DNA of 64,000 nt from Kordia sp. TARA_039_SRF. GTDB taxonomy: Bacteria > Bacteroidota > Bacteroidia > Flavobacteriales > Flavobacteriaceae. Where the stretch lies: positions 124,001-188,000 of the forward strand of contig SMNH02000004.1 of the NCBI GenBank assembly GCA_006383075.2, read 5' to 3'. The translations under genes were made by a program, and so were the position numbers. Position 1 is the first letter of the stretch. Each line of letters opens with the position of its first letter. The notes beneath the pieces were generated by a model, which saw only the letters and a list, made by a program, of their open reading frames with translations, was not told the DNA's origin and did no database searches. Shown in pieces: positions 1 through 10,500 of the stretch.

Positions 1-119
1 TCCGTTTGTACAGTATTGGTGTCTGCAATACCGCTGTTGACATGCCGATACAAAAAAAACAAACTCAAACATAGTACGCAACTTATGGCGGATATTTTAT
101 AGTATTTTAGATATTTCAT
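1..119 (-). CDS. Partial exported or membrane protein, N-terminus only
   Basis: An open frame begins with ATG at 119 and runs leftward off the window. The 39 visible residues start MKYLKYYKIS and continue into a hydrophobic stretch (about residues 9-23) followed by a polar region. This looks like a signal peptide or N-terminal membrane anchor. The gene is divergent from the LytTR gene at 288, so the 168 bases between them should hold both promoters. Nothing beyond the N-terminus can be seen, so no function is assigned. The frame is short, and the call rests on the typical N-terminal signal and the divergent layout. Confidence 0.45.
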   Translation of the reverse strand, partial: MKYLKYYKISAISCVLCLSLFFLYRHVNSGIADTNTVQT

Positions 120-287
120 CCATTTATATTTACAAGATAAAAGTACTGTTTTCTGCAATGTCCTTTGAGTAGATTGTGTGTAAAGCGGAAAATAAACGCC
201 TAAAAAGGAATATAAAATCTTTAGAAATAGCGGAGAAACCATACGAAATAGTATTTTAGTGTGGAAAATACGAATTGAAAATACGCC

Positions 288-1415
288 ATGCGAAATTATA
301 AAATCTATCTTTATGCAACCGTCAGTTTTCTGTTGGTATATGTGCTTGCCATCAGTTTTATCATACATCCGTTATTGGTGAAACAGAAAAGTGTTGTACA
401 ACTGCAAAATACCATCAACTTGGCAACCAAGGAAATTCAGCAAATGAGTCTGTTGACGGCGGATGCATTGGCGAACAACCTTCCGAAAGAAACACTTGTA
501 AACAGTCTGCAAACTGCCATTGACGGAAGCGATAAGGAAAATATGTATTTGTCCGTGTTTGATTGGTCAGGAACTATTGTTTGTCATCCCGATGTCACAA
601 AATTACGCAGCAAAAACGAACAAAAAAGCAACAGCATTTCCAACATGAAAAGTGAAGTGACTGGCGAAGAATTGTACGCGCTGATACAAAATAATGAAAA
701 AAATAATTCGGAATCTTCAGAAATTATTGCCTTGCGTCCTGTGGCGAATTCTGATTTGATTATGGCAGCACATTTGAATTTGGAAAACTTTACACAGCAA
801 ACCAACGCTTTTACAGAAGAAGCCAAAACAAGTTATTTATTGCTTGGGTTGTTATTATTGTTATTATTGTTGATTGTCATCAGATTGGTCTCTGTGTATT
901 ACGAACAAATTATTGAGCGAAAAACGGCAAAATTAGAAGACGGCGTGCTGAATTTATCCAAACTCAACGATTCGCTCGAAAACTATCAAAAAAGCATTGC
1001 CGAACTAAAAACGATTTCCGAAACCAAAACCGAAGAGTCGACAGAAACTACTACGGAAGAAGACAACAAAGAAATTCCAAAACAGCGACTCCTCACCTAC
1101 ATTCGCAACGAATTGATGCCGATTGCGATTGAAGACATTGCATATATTTATGTGGAAAACTCCATCTCGTACGTCGTTCGGAAAGATGGCAAACGTTACA
1201 CCGCAAATGACAGCTTAGACCAAATTTACGCCACACTCGACCCAAAACTCTTCTTTAGAGCCAACCGACAAACCATTGTAGCGATTTACGCGATTGATAA
1301 AATCATCAAATACGGAAACAGCGCACTCAAAATAGAAATGCAGCCTGTTTCAGAAATTGATATCATTATTGGGAAAAATAAAGTCGCGGTGTTTAAACGT
1401 TGGCTAGATTTGTGA
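288..1415 (+). CDS. Membrane-anchored LytTR-domain transcriptional regulator
   Basis: Predicted one-component regulator with a sensor region in the envelope and a DNA-binding domain in the cytoplasm. Residues 6-28 form a membrane helix, about 30-180 a periplasmic sensor-like region, about 183-204 a second, very Leu-rich membrane helix, and 205-250 a charged coiled coil. The last ~105 residues (from about 270) match a LytTR domain, with the typical 'YIYVENSISYVV' strand, 'FFRANRQTIV' and 'KVAVFKRWLDL' end. There is no receiver domain, unlike the usual LytR/AlgR response regulators, so signal input is probably through the periplasmic part. ATG 288 is the natural start because it places the first membrane helix at the N-terminus. 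Target genes are unknown; LytTR proteins commonly bind pairs of direct repeats. Confidence 0.82.
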   Translation: MRNYKIYLYATVSFLLVYVLAISFIIHPLLVKQKSVVQLQNTINLATKEIQQMSLLTADALANNLPKETLVNSLQTAIDGSDKENMYLSVFDWSGTIVCHPDVTKLRSKNEQKSNSISNMKSEVTGEELYALIQNNEKNNSESSEIIALRPVANSDLIMAAHLNLENFTQQTNAFTEEAKTSYLLLGLLLLLLLLIVIRLVSVYYEQIIERKTAKLEDGVLNLSKLNDSLENYQKSIAELKTISETKTEESTETTTEEDNKEIPKQRLLTYIRNELMPIAIEDIAYIYVENSISYVVRKDGKRYTANDSLDQIYATLDPKLFFRANRQTIVAIYAIDKIIKYGNSALKIEMQPVSEIDIIIGKNKVAVFKRWLDL

Positions 1416-1497
1416 TTATATTTCTACCATGCACAGTTAAAGGAATGGTTTTTGCGCATGCTGTCAAGAGAGTTCAAGAAAATACGAATGATAGTTT

Positions 1498-2493
1498 ATG
1501 AAAAAACTACTTATAATTACCTTCTTTATTAGTTTTAAGCTTTTTGCACAAACGCCAAACGAACTGCAAAAGCTAGACACAATTTATCTTTTATTTTCAT
1601 CAGATAAAAATCAAAAAAAGGACGTTGTATACATCAATGAAGAATTAAGAGACACTTCTTTTAATTATTCATATCGAAAAAATGACAAACTACTTTTTGA
1701 TGTTGGATATCGAAAATATTTAGATTTTGATGATTATTTTGACAAAAACAAAACCTACAATAAATACCAAGAAAGGCAATTCATAAAGAAGAATAAGCAG
1801 AAAATAGTTGATATTAAATTTATGCACAGTCTTGCATCAAACTCTTCAACGCTTTTCAATATTTTACAGGGAAAAACGCTTTTTTTAATTGATGAAAGTG
1901 ATGTAAAAAATAACAAAGTATTGGTTCGGGAAGTGTTTTTAAGCATGTTTGACGAAACGACTTGTGTAGATACAGAAGATGATGACTTGTTTTTGGCAAA
2001 AAGTATTCAACCGTTTTACTATGAGTTGAAGAATTATACATTGAAAAGTAAAGATGAAAAATATACATTCTTAAAACCTTCCAAATTCACGGGAAATAAA
2101 GATATATATTTACTTTATAATCCTTCAATGGAAAATCATAAATCCAGTTATACATACGCAACTCATGACGGTTCTAAGCTTTCAGAGTCTAAAATAAAGG
2201 AGCAATTCACTTTTAGACTTTCCATTGGAGAAAAAAATGTTTTTTTTCAAGTAACTAACACGCGAAAACAAACAATGAAACTTTCTAAAGTACATGATAT
2301 TAATAATGAAAAATATCACATCATTTCACAGGAAGAACTCAACTTATTATCTGAAAAACAGATAGAAAAGCTTTTTTCAGAAATCAAAAATATCTACATT
2401 ATCGAAAGTACAGAAAATAACAAATTTGTAACTCCAAAATTAGGGAAAATCACAACTGAAATTAACACGTTTGTCAAAAAAGAATATCAGTAA
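1498..2493 (+). CDS. Unknown exported protein
   Basis: 331 residues starting with a clear Sec signal peptide (MKKLLIITF..., cleavage probably after the FAQ at residues 16-18, a very common flavobacterial end of signal). The mature part is Lys-, Asn- and Tyr-rich with no membrane segment and no motif I recognise. There is no lipobox and no C-terminal T9SS sorting sequence, so it is most likely periplasmic. It stands alone between the LytTR gene (83 bases upstream) and the LOG-family gene (about 240 bases downstream). I do not recognise the family. Confidence 0.75.
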   Translation: MKKLLIITFFISFKLFAQTPNELQKLDTIYLLFSSDKNQKKDVVYINEELRDTSFNYSYRKNDKLLFDVGYRKYLDFDDYFDKNKTYNKYQERQFIKKNKQKIVDIKFMHSLASNSSTLFNILQGKTLFLIDESDVKNNKVLVREVFLSMFDETTCVDTEDDDLFLAKSIQPFYYELKNYTLKSKDEKYTFLKPSKFTGNKDIYLLYNPSMENHKSSYTYATHDGSKLSESKIKEQFTFRLSIGEKNVFFQVTNTRKQTMKLSKVHDINNEKYHIISQEELNLLSEKQIEKLFSEIKNIYIIESTENNKFVTPKLGKITTEINTFVKKEYQ

Positions 2494-2735
2494 TACTACT
2501 TAAAAAGACGAAAACAACTGATACTAGATTTGAAATTAAAATTGTAACAATCTCATAACAAAATGATTACACAATAAAATTACCTGTTTCTACATTTTTC
2601 TTCAAAAAATGCTGTTTGACTTTACGAAAAATCGCTATTTCCGAAATTTCTCATAATGTTAATCTCCTCTAAAACCTTTATCAAAATTCTATATAAAATA
2701 GTATCTTAGCACGTTTTGATTAAAAATTGAATTAC

Positions 2736-3425
2736 ATGAGAAAAGAAAGAAATGCCAAAGGCTGGAATGAGATAAAAACAAATGATTCTTGGGCACTTTT
2801 TAAAATTATGGGCGAATTCGTAAACGGATTCGAAAAAATGAGTCAAATCGGACCTTGCGTGTCCATTTTTGGTTCGGCACGTACAAAACCTGATCATAAA
2901 TACTATAAACTCGCACAAAAAATTGCGCACAAAATCGTTGATAATGGTTATGGTGTAATTACCGGCGGTGGACCAGGAATTATGGAAGCTGGTAACAAAG
3001 GAGCGCATTTAGGCGGCGGAACATCCGTGGGTTTAAACATTGTGTTACCGTTTGAGCAGCACGACAATCCATACATCGATCCTGATAAAAGCATCAACTT
3101 TGACTATTTCTTTGTTCGTAAAGTAATGTTTGTAAAATATTCGCAAGGATTTGTAGTAATGCCAGGCGGATTTGGAACGCTGGACGAACTTTTTGAAGCG
3201 ATAACACTTATCCAAACGAAAAAAATTGACAAATTCCCTATCATTTTGGTAGGAACTGAATTTTGGGAAGGCTTAATTGATTGGGTAAAAGAAACCCTAT
3301 TGGCTAAGTTTTCAAACATCAGTCCTGGAGATATGGACTTGATTCATATTGTAGATAATGAAGATGAAGTATTGGATATTTTAGATGCGTTCTATAAAAA
3401 ATACAATCTGAGTCCTAACTTCTAA
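2736..3425 (+). CDS. LOG family (TIGR00730) Rossmann-fold protein
   Basis: Member of the lysine decarboxylase-like/LOG family, whose characterised members are cytokinin-riboside 5'-monophosphate phosphoribohydrolases or related nucleotide hydrolases. The two hallmark motifs are present: 'GGGPGIMEAGNKGA' and 'PGGFGTLDELFE', the latter holding the catalytic Arg/Glu region of the PGGxGTxxE motif. The ATG at 2736 is preferred over an in-frame TTG nine bases upstream. The length of 229 residues is normal for the flavobacterial version. The bacterial function is often unknown, and the protein is commonly mislabelled lysine decarboxylase. The gene is followed 37 bases later by the secreted nuclease-fold gene. 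Confidence 0.88.
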   Translation: MRKERNAKGWNEIKTNDSWALFKIMGEFVNGFEKMSQIGPCVSIFGSARTKPDHKYYKLAQKIAHKIVDNGYGVITGGGPGIMEAGNKGAHLGGGTSVGLNIVLPFEQHDNPYIDPDKSINFDYFFVRKVMFVKYSQGFVVMPGGFGTLDELFEAITLIQTKKIDKFPIILVGTEFWEGLIDWVKETLLAKFSNISPGDMDLIHIVDNEDEVLDILDAFYKKYNLSPNF

Positions 3426-3462
3426 CTGAAGTTTTGTAGAATAATTGCACCCGAAAAAGAAA

Positions 3463-4731
3463 ATGAAAAGAAAATTACTCATATTCATCCTATGTTTTTA
3501 CGTAGGATTACAACAAAATACTGCTCAGGAAAATATCAAAACGATGTTTTACAATCTTTTGAATTTTCCTGAACTTTCCCTCGACCGATTGGACGAATTG
3601 GAAATTATTATTTCTGATTACCAACCCGATTTGTTTATGGTGTGTGAATTGAACGATGCTTTTGGCGCTGGCTTGATTCTCAACCGATTGCAAATGATTA
3701 ATCCAAATTATGCGCAAGCAACTTATTTTAATAATACTTCTGATGATACAGGAAGTGATTCTAATTTATTGCAAAATTTAATCTATTACGACAGTTCTAA
3801 ATTTATTTTAGAAGGACAAGATATCATCACCACTTTTTTGCGCGATTTTAATCGCTATACCTTAAAGCTAAATACGGTAAATCAAGCAACGAATCCGATT
3901 GTATTGGAAGTATTTGTGGGACATTTAAAAGCTGGAAACTCAGTTAATGATGAACTGCAACGTTTTTTAATGGCAGAAGAATTGGTAAACTATCTGGATA
4001 ACCTAGATCCAAACAGCAACGTCATTTTTGCGGGCGATTTAAATTTATATACCAGCAATGATATTACGTTTCAAAAGTTGACCGATCCTATCAATGTTAT
4101 TACGCTGACTGATCCTATCAATCGTTTGGGCGATTGGCATACCAACAGCAGTTTTGTGGACGTTTTTACACAATCAACTCGTACACAAGGTGGTTTAGGT
4201 GGCGCTTCTGGCGGATTTGATGATCGATTTGATTTTATTTTGACATCTGAAAACATGTTGACCAATACTGATTTATATTACGTTCCAAACTCGTACAAAT
4301 CCTTCGGAAACAACTTGAATCCAAATTGCTTCAACAGTGCTATCAACACATCTGATTGTGCTGAAGTTCCTGGTTCTGGCGTGAGTTACTCTGCTGCACT
4401 GCGAACGGCTTTACACGATATGAGCGACCATTTGCCTGTAGTGATGGAACTAGAAACCAACGAGCAGTTGCTCAGTACAAATGAAGTTGCAACTATTAGT
4501 ACTTTTCAATTTATCCGTGGAAACGTAGCTGACAATCAATTATCATTTGTGTTAAATTCTAGCCAAACAAACAATGATTATGTGATTTATGACGTTTTAG
4601 CACGAAAATTGGTTTCAGGGAAAGCGAAAAATAACGATATTACAACAGTAAATGTCTCCGACCTACCGAAAGGCATTTACTATATAAAAATTGACAATTT
4701 TACAGAAACTAAAAAATTTATAAAAAAATAA
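3463..4731 (+). CDS. Secreted endonuclease/exonuclease/phosphatase-family protein with T9SS sorting domain
   Basis: Signal peptide at residues 1-22 (MKRKLLIFILCF..., ending near 'NTAQ'). The body carries DNase I-like fold motifs: 'MFYNLLNFPE' at the start, 'DLFMVCELND' (metal-binding Glu), 'VGHLKAG', 'FAGDLNLY' (GDxN) and 'MSDHLPVVMEL' (the SDH end motif). Together these indicate a metal-dependent phosphodiesterase or nuclease. The last ~75 residues form a type A T9SS sorting domain ending 'KGIYYIKIDN...TKKFIKK', so export across the outer membrane is expected. The start is placed at ATG 3463, because the TTG at 3445 would put six charged or polar residues before the signal peptide. The next gene begins directly after the stop codon. 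Confidence 0.85.
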   Translation: MKRKLLIFILCFYVGLQQNTAQENIKTMFYNLLNFPELSLDRLDELEIIISDYQPDLFMVCELNDAFGAGLILNRLQMINPNYAQATYFNNTSDDTGSDSNLLQNLIYYDSSKFILEGQDIITTFLRDFNRYTLKLNTVNQATNPIVLEVFVGHLKAGNSVNDELQRFLMAEELVNYLDNLDPNSNVIFAGDLNLYTSNDITFQKLTDPINVITLTDPINRLGDWHTNSSFVDVFTQSTRTQGGLGGASGGFDDRFDFILTSENMLTNTDLYYVPNSYKSFGNNLNPNCFNSAINTSDCAEVPGSGVSYSAALRTALHDMSDHLPVVMELETNEQLLSTNEVATISTFQFIRGNVADNQLSFVLNSSQTNNDYVIYDVLARKLVSGKAKNNDITTVNVSDLPKGIYYIKIDNFTETKKFIKK

Positions 4732-7560
4732 TTGAACACAATACGTACCCATTTCGAACTATACATCCTATTATTTTTGAGTGTTGCAGCTTTTGGACAG
4801 CATAAAAATACCGTTACGGCTACGCTTCACACAAGAACTAATACGCTCAATGTTGTTCAAAATATAACCTACACGAACGAAACAGGAACAGCACTTTCAG
4901 AAATTTATCTGAACGATTGGAGTCATGCCTTTTCGGGAAAAGATACACCATTGGCAAAACGCTTTGCGGAAGAATTTCACCGAAATTTTCACTTAGCACC
5001 TGAGAAAAAACGTGGGCGCACAATGGTGAATTATATTTCTATAAATGATGACATTTTAGATTGGGAACGTTTGGACTATCAAGTCGATATTATCAAAGTA
5101 ACACTTCTACAACCGTTGCAACCCAACGAATCCATTACGCTCGATTTAAACTACCAAGTAAAACTTGCGTATGACGAATTTACACGTTACGGATTTGCAA
5201 AAAATGGTGATTACAGTCTCCGATATTGGTACATAACGCCTGCGGCTTATCGCGATGGTTGGAAATTGTACAGTCACAAAAACTTAGATGACATGTACAC
5301 TGAACAAGCCAATCACAACATTACGCTGATTATTCCAGATACGTTTGAGGTAGTTTCTACTGCAGATTCTATGAAAAATGACGGAAATGGTTTGGTGCAG
5401 CTTACCGCAGAAAAGGTAAAAGATGTTACGATTTTATTACGTCAAAATTCACAATTCAAAACATTTGAAACAGACAAAGTTACCATCACAACAAATCTAA
5501 ATCCGTATGGTCTTGATGAAAAACAACAAGCGATTGCTATTGATAAAGTAGTACAGTTTATTCATGAAAAATTGGGCGCGTTTCCAAGAAAAAACATGAT
5601 GATTTCTGAAATTGACAATAAAAAGAATCCTGTATACGGATTGGGACAATTACCAACTTTTATCAGACCGTTTACAGATGCTTTTCAATACGAAATCAAG
5701 ATTTTAAAAGCGATTTTAGAGCGAAATTTAGAAGAATCCTTGTGGATGGACACGCGAACTGAAAAGTGGATTTTAGATGCTATTGAAATTTACATGATGA
5801 TGAATTACGCAGAAACCTTCTATCCTAATATGAAGCTTGTCGGTGGTTTATCGAAAGTTTGGGGAATTCGCTCGTATGAATTTGCCAAATTGGAATTTAA
5901 CGATCAATATCCGTTTATGTTTATGTTGATGGCGCGTAAAAATATTGACCAACCATTGAACACTTCCAAAGATTCATTGACGAAATTTAACAACAATATC
6001 GCCAACAAATACAAAGCTGGTGTTGGATTGAAATATCTAAAATCCTACTTTGATGAAGCAGTGATTGACGATTTTGTGAAAGAGTTTTATGTGGAAAATC
6101 GCTTGCAGAAAACATCTCGAGAAGACTTTGAAACCTTACTCAAAGCCAAAGCACCAAAAGATATCGATTGGTATTTTAACAACTACGTAGATTCCAGAAA
6201 ACGAATTGATTATAAAATCAAAAAAGTAGAAAAAGTAGACGATTCACTTAAAGTAACCATCAAAAATAAATACGATGCCAACTTCCCTATTTCACTCTTC
6301 GGAATTAAAAATGATTCTGTAGTTTCCAAATATTGGGTAACGGATGTCGGTAAAAAGAAAACCGTCACCATTCCAAGCGACAGCATTGACCGTTTGGTAT
6401 TGAATTATGATAAAATCATTCCAGAATTCAATCAGCGTGACAACTGGAAGTCGCTTAATGGCTTTTTTGCGAATAATAAAAAATTACGCTTGACCTTTTT
6501 TAAAGATGCTGAAAATCCACATTACAATCAGATATTCTTTGTTCCTGTAGCGCGTTTTAATTTGTACGACGGTTTTACGCCAGGAATGCGTTTGTACAAC
6601 AAAGTATTTTTGACCAAGCGTTTGTTGTACGATTTAAAACCTTCGTACGGACTGCGCTCAAAGCAATTGGTAGGTTCGGGAAGTGTTTCGTATCGTCATG
6701 ACATTGAAAGTGTAAATAGTGATTTGTATTTCATCCGATTCACCGTTGGTGGAAACTACTTTAACTATGCGGAAGACTTGGCATATACGCGTTTTGTTCC
6801 CAAAGTAACTTTTGGATTTAGAGATCCTAATTTTAGATCGAATCAAAAGGAGTTTATTGACTTTCGTTATGTAATTGTACAAAGAGAGCAATCGGAAACG
6901 CCAACCTTAGCGACAGACAATGACGAACCAAATTACAGTGTATTTAATGCGCGGTATGTGTATTCCAATCCTGATCCGATTCGTCACATGGTGTGGTTTA
7001 CTGATTTTCAAATCTCGAAGCGATTTGCTAAGATTTCTTTCAACTTAGACTATAGAAAGCTATTTCAAGACAATCGACAGTTAAATCTGCGATTCTTTTT
7101 TGGTAAGTTTATTTTTAATGATACGAATTCTGACTTTTTTAGCTTTGCGCTAGATAGACCTACGGATTACCTTTTTGACTACAATTACTATGGACGTTCA
7201 GAAGACACGGGATTATTCAGTCAGCAAATTATTGTGGCAGAAGGTGGATTTAAGTCCAAATTGCCAAATCCGTTTTCCAATGCTTGGTTAGCAACAGGAA
7301 ACGCGAGTTACAGTATTTGGAAATGGATTGAAGGGTATGGCGATGTCGGATTTATCAAAGATAACGGCGTCAACACACGATTTGTGTACGATTCTGGAAT
7401 TCGTTTAAACTTGGTACCAGATTTCTTTGAATTGTATTTCCCTGTCTACTCCAACAACGGTTGGGAAATCGCACAACCAGGTTTCGACCAACGCATCCGA
7501 TTTATTGTAACATTAAGTCCAAAAACGTTGACAAAGTTGTTTACGAGAAAGTGGTTTTAA
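4732..7560 (+). CDS. M1-aminopeptidase-like protein with degenerate zinc site and C-terminal beta-rich half
   Basis: 942 residues with a signal peptide ending 'VAAFGQ'. Residues ~25-320 resemble the N-terminal beta-sandwich and start of the catalytic domain of M1 aminopeptidases. Where HExxH is expected the sequence reads LERNL (about 329-333), and where WLDEG is expected it reads WILDAIE (346-352), so zinc ligands appear to be missing. From about residue 580 to the end the protein is rich in alternating aromatic beta strands ('FVPVARFNLYDGF', 'GVNTRFVYDSGIRLNL'), like an outer-membrane surface-antigen barrel. No ATG exists near the signal peptide. The TTG at 4732, directly abutting the preceding stop codon, is the best start and implies translational coupling. 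The fold is inferred; catalytic activity is doubtful. Confidence 0.7.
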   Translation: MNTIRTHFELYILLFLSVAAFGQHKNTVTATLHTRTNTLNVVQNITYTNETGTALSEIYLNDWSHAFSGKDTPLAKRFAEEFHRNFHLAPEKKRGRTMVNYISINDDILDWERLDYQVDIIKVTLLQPLQPNESITLDLNYQVKLAYDEFTRYGFAKNGDYSLRYWYITPAAYRDGWKLYSHKNLDDMYTEQANHNITLIIPDTFEVVSTADSMKNDGNGLVQLTAEKVKDVTILLRQNSQFKTFETDKVTITTNLNPYGLDEKQQAIAIDKVVQFIHEKLGAFPRKNMMISEIDNKKNPVYGLGQLPTFIRPFTDAFQYEIKILKAILERNLEESLWMDTRTEKWILDAIEIYMMMNYAETFYPNMKLVGGLSKVWGIRSYEFAKLEFNDQYPFMFMLMARKNIDQPLNTSKDSLTKFNNNIANKYKAGVGLKYLKSYFDEAVIDDFVKEFYVENRLQKTSREDFETLLKAKAPKDIDWYFNNYVDSRKRIDYKIKKVEKVDDSLKVTIKNKYDANFPISLFGIKNDSVVSKYWVTDVGKKKTVTIPSDSIDRLVLNYDKIIPEFNQRDNWKSLNGFFANNKKLRLTFFKDAENPHYNQIFFVPVARFNLYDGFTPGMRLYNKVFLTKRLLYDLKPSYGLRSKQLVGSGSVSYRHDIESVNSDLYFIRFTVGGNYFNYAEDLAYTRFVPKVTFGFRDPNFRSNQKEFIDFRYVIVQREQSETPTLATDNDEPNYSVFNARYVYSNPDPIRHMVWFTDFQISKRFAKISFNLDYRKLFQDNRQLNLRFFFGKFIFNDTNSDFFSFALDRPTDYLFDYNYYGRSEDTGLFSQQIIVAEGGFKSKLPNPFSNAWLATGNASYSIWKWIEGYGDVGFIKDNGVNTRFVYDSGIRLNLVPDFFELYFPVYSNNGWEIAQPGFDQRIRFIVTLSPKTLTKLFTRKWF

Positions 7561-7589
7561 GTCTTTTAGTATATAAAACTTTATAATAT

Positions 7590-10500
7590 ATGAAACAAAA
7601 ATTACTAGCTATTCTTTTGTTATTAATATGTAATGTCAGTTTAGGTCAGATCGAATTTCGAAAATCTGTAAAATACTCTGATTTCGGAGAAGTCAATACA
7701 GATTATGATGTTGTTGCCGTAAAATATGCAGATATTGATGGTGATGGTTATCAAGATATCATAATTGCATATGAAGACAACATTACCTGGCATAAGTTTA
7801 ATAGTATTCATGGAGTTTATGGACCTGTTAATAATATAGCTACTTCATTGGGTGCAACATCAATTTCAGTTGGCGATATCGATAATGATTCTGATTTAGA
7901 TATTATCGTCGCTACTGCTGGAGGAACAAATAACCGAATTCGTTGGTTTGAAAATATAAATGGTGATTTTATAAATCCTCCAAATTTAGTCGATATAAAC
8001 ATCCTTCAAAGCGCTTACAATATACATTTGGTTGATATAGACACGGATGGTGATTTGGATATTTTTTTCAGAGATAGTCACTTCCGATGGTTTGAGAATT
8101 TGGACGGACTTGGTAATTTTAGTACTAACTATATCACAATAAGTTCTACAGGCGGTACTGTCAAAGATGTTAAATTTGCTGATATTGATGGAGATTCAGA
8201 TATAGATATTGTACATGCAATCAGTAATTCAGTCAAATGGAGAGAGAATGATGGCTCTGGAAACTTTTCTTCGCCACAAATTGTATCAACAACATCTTCT
8301 TATTATGATTCTATTGATGTTTCAGATTTAGACAATGATGGGGATTTAGATGTTGTAGCAGCTGGTGCTACTAGAATTACTCGGTTTAGAAACGATGGGC
8401 AAGGAGATTTTCTTGGAAACTACTTTCATTTAGCAAATTTTGCCATCTATGGAACAAGAGAAATTAAAGTAGCAGACATTAACAACGATGGTTTCAAAGA
8501 TATTATATTTAGTCCTATTGAATATAATAATAATAGGTTGGTATATTTTAAAGGAACTAATCCATACGGTGGTCTTAATATAAATGAAACACTTATAACT
8601 ACTGATGTTGATCTTGGAGTTTTTGATATTGCAGATATTGACAACGATGGCGATCAAGATATATGTATAGATGCAGATGCTAATACCGAATCGGCTATAA
8701 ATCAGTTCATTCACACACAACAAGGAAACTTTCAAAATCCGGTATCAATCAATATGGTAATCGACCAACCTTTTGACGTATGCGTATCTGATTTTGACAT
8801 GGATAATGATTTAGATTTATTAATCGCTGATGATGACCGTTTAAGTTGGTTACAAAATATAGATAATAGTAATGGAGAGTTTTTTACCCAAAATACACTA
8901 GATATAGGAAATACTTTTGGAAGAATTCATGCCGTTGCGGATGATGTCGATGGCGATTCATTTGATGATATAATTTACGCAGATAACAACTATAATATAT
9001 CGCTTCTAAAAAATTTAAGCACTGGTACTTTTGATGCTCCAATATTCATAGCCAATCTCGGCGATTCTCCGCAAGATCTTACGTTAGCTGATATGGATAA
9101 TGATGCGGATATGGATTTGGTTGTTAGATCTGAATTTGGAGACAAAATAGTATGGTTTGAAAATTTGGATGGGCAAGGAACATTTGGAAGTGAAAATACT
9201 ATTGTTTCTGTAAATAATCCCACAAGTATCGCTATAAATGATATAGATAACGATGGAGATTTAGATGTTGTGGCATCGCAAAATAGTAATCAAATTGCTT
9301 GGTATGAGAATGTAAATGGGCAAGGTACTTTTGGAACAGCACAAATAATTTGTTCCAACTGTGCTTCTGTGGAAATTGTGAGAGCACAAGATATTGATAA
9401 CGATAACGATATTGACATTATATCTGTTGACAATCCTAATGTTAGATTATATAAAAATAACGGCTCAGGAACCTTCGAAAATCCTAATTTCATAGCAGCT
9501 ACACCTTATAATGGATCAACGATTATGATGGATGTAGCAGATATGGATAACGACGCAGATGGGGACGTTATTTTAATATATAATGGAGAAATGAGATTGT
9601 TAGAAAATACTAACGGTCAAGGAAATTTTAATCATACTATTATTGACTACAATGTTGCATCTACAATATCTGGGTTAGTCTTAAAAGATGTTACTAGCAA
9701 TGGAAAATTAGATATCATCTACACAAGTAGTTCATATCCTAGAGAAATAGGAATCTATAAAAACCTAGGAATCTTAGGAAACCAAATTTCAGGAAATGTA
9801 CTTTTCAATCTTGATGGAAATAATACCTGCGATAGCAACGATGCGTTTGTAAATAATGTAATGATTACCACAAATAATGGTATAGACAATTTTGCTACAT
9901 TTTCAATAAATGGAAGCTTTCAAATTCCTGTGAATAATGGCAATTTTACAACAACAATAGCACAACTTCCAAATTACTATGCTTCAAACCCTGCTTCATA
10001 CACTTCAAATTTTGCAGACTTAGGAAATGAAGACACTGTGGAATTCTGTATTTCACCAATAGGAAGTATCAATGACCTAAACATAGTGGTATATCCATCT
10101 ATTGACGAACCGAGACCAGGATTTAATACCACTTACCTGATTGTGTATAAAAATGTTGGCACAACTCAACTAAATGGCGATGTCATGTTCGAATTTGACA
10201 ATTCTAAATTACAATTTCTAAATGCCAGTGAAGTAGTAGCTTCTCAAACGGCAAATACCTTGACGTTTGACTTTACAGGGCTCAATCCGTTTGAAACAAG
10301 AATGATAAATTTAGAATTCAATGTGTTTCCGCCACCTACAACAAACATAAATGATGAATTAGTTACAACGGTAACGATAAATCCAGTTGCAGGAGATGAA
10401 ACTCAAGATGATAATGTTTTTGAATTAGAACAAACTGTTATAGGTTCATATGACCCTAATGATATCAGAGTTTTAGAAGGCGATGAAATCAGCATAGATG

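Noticed and set aside
4732-7560. Active M1 aminopeptidase
   Set aside because: The zinc-binding HExxH and downstream Glu are replaced at the expected positions, so an active enzyme is not supported by the sequence.
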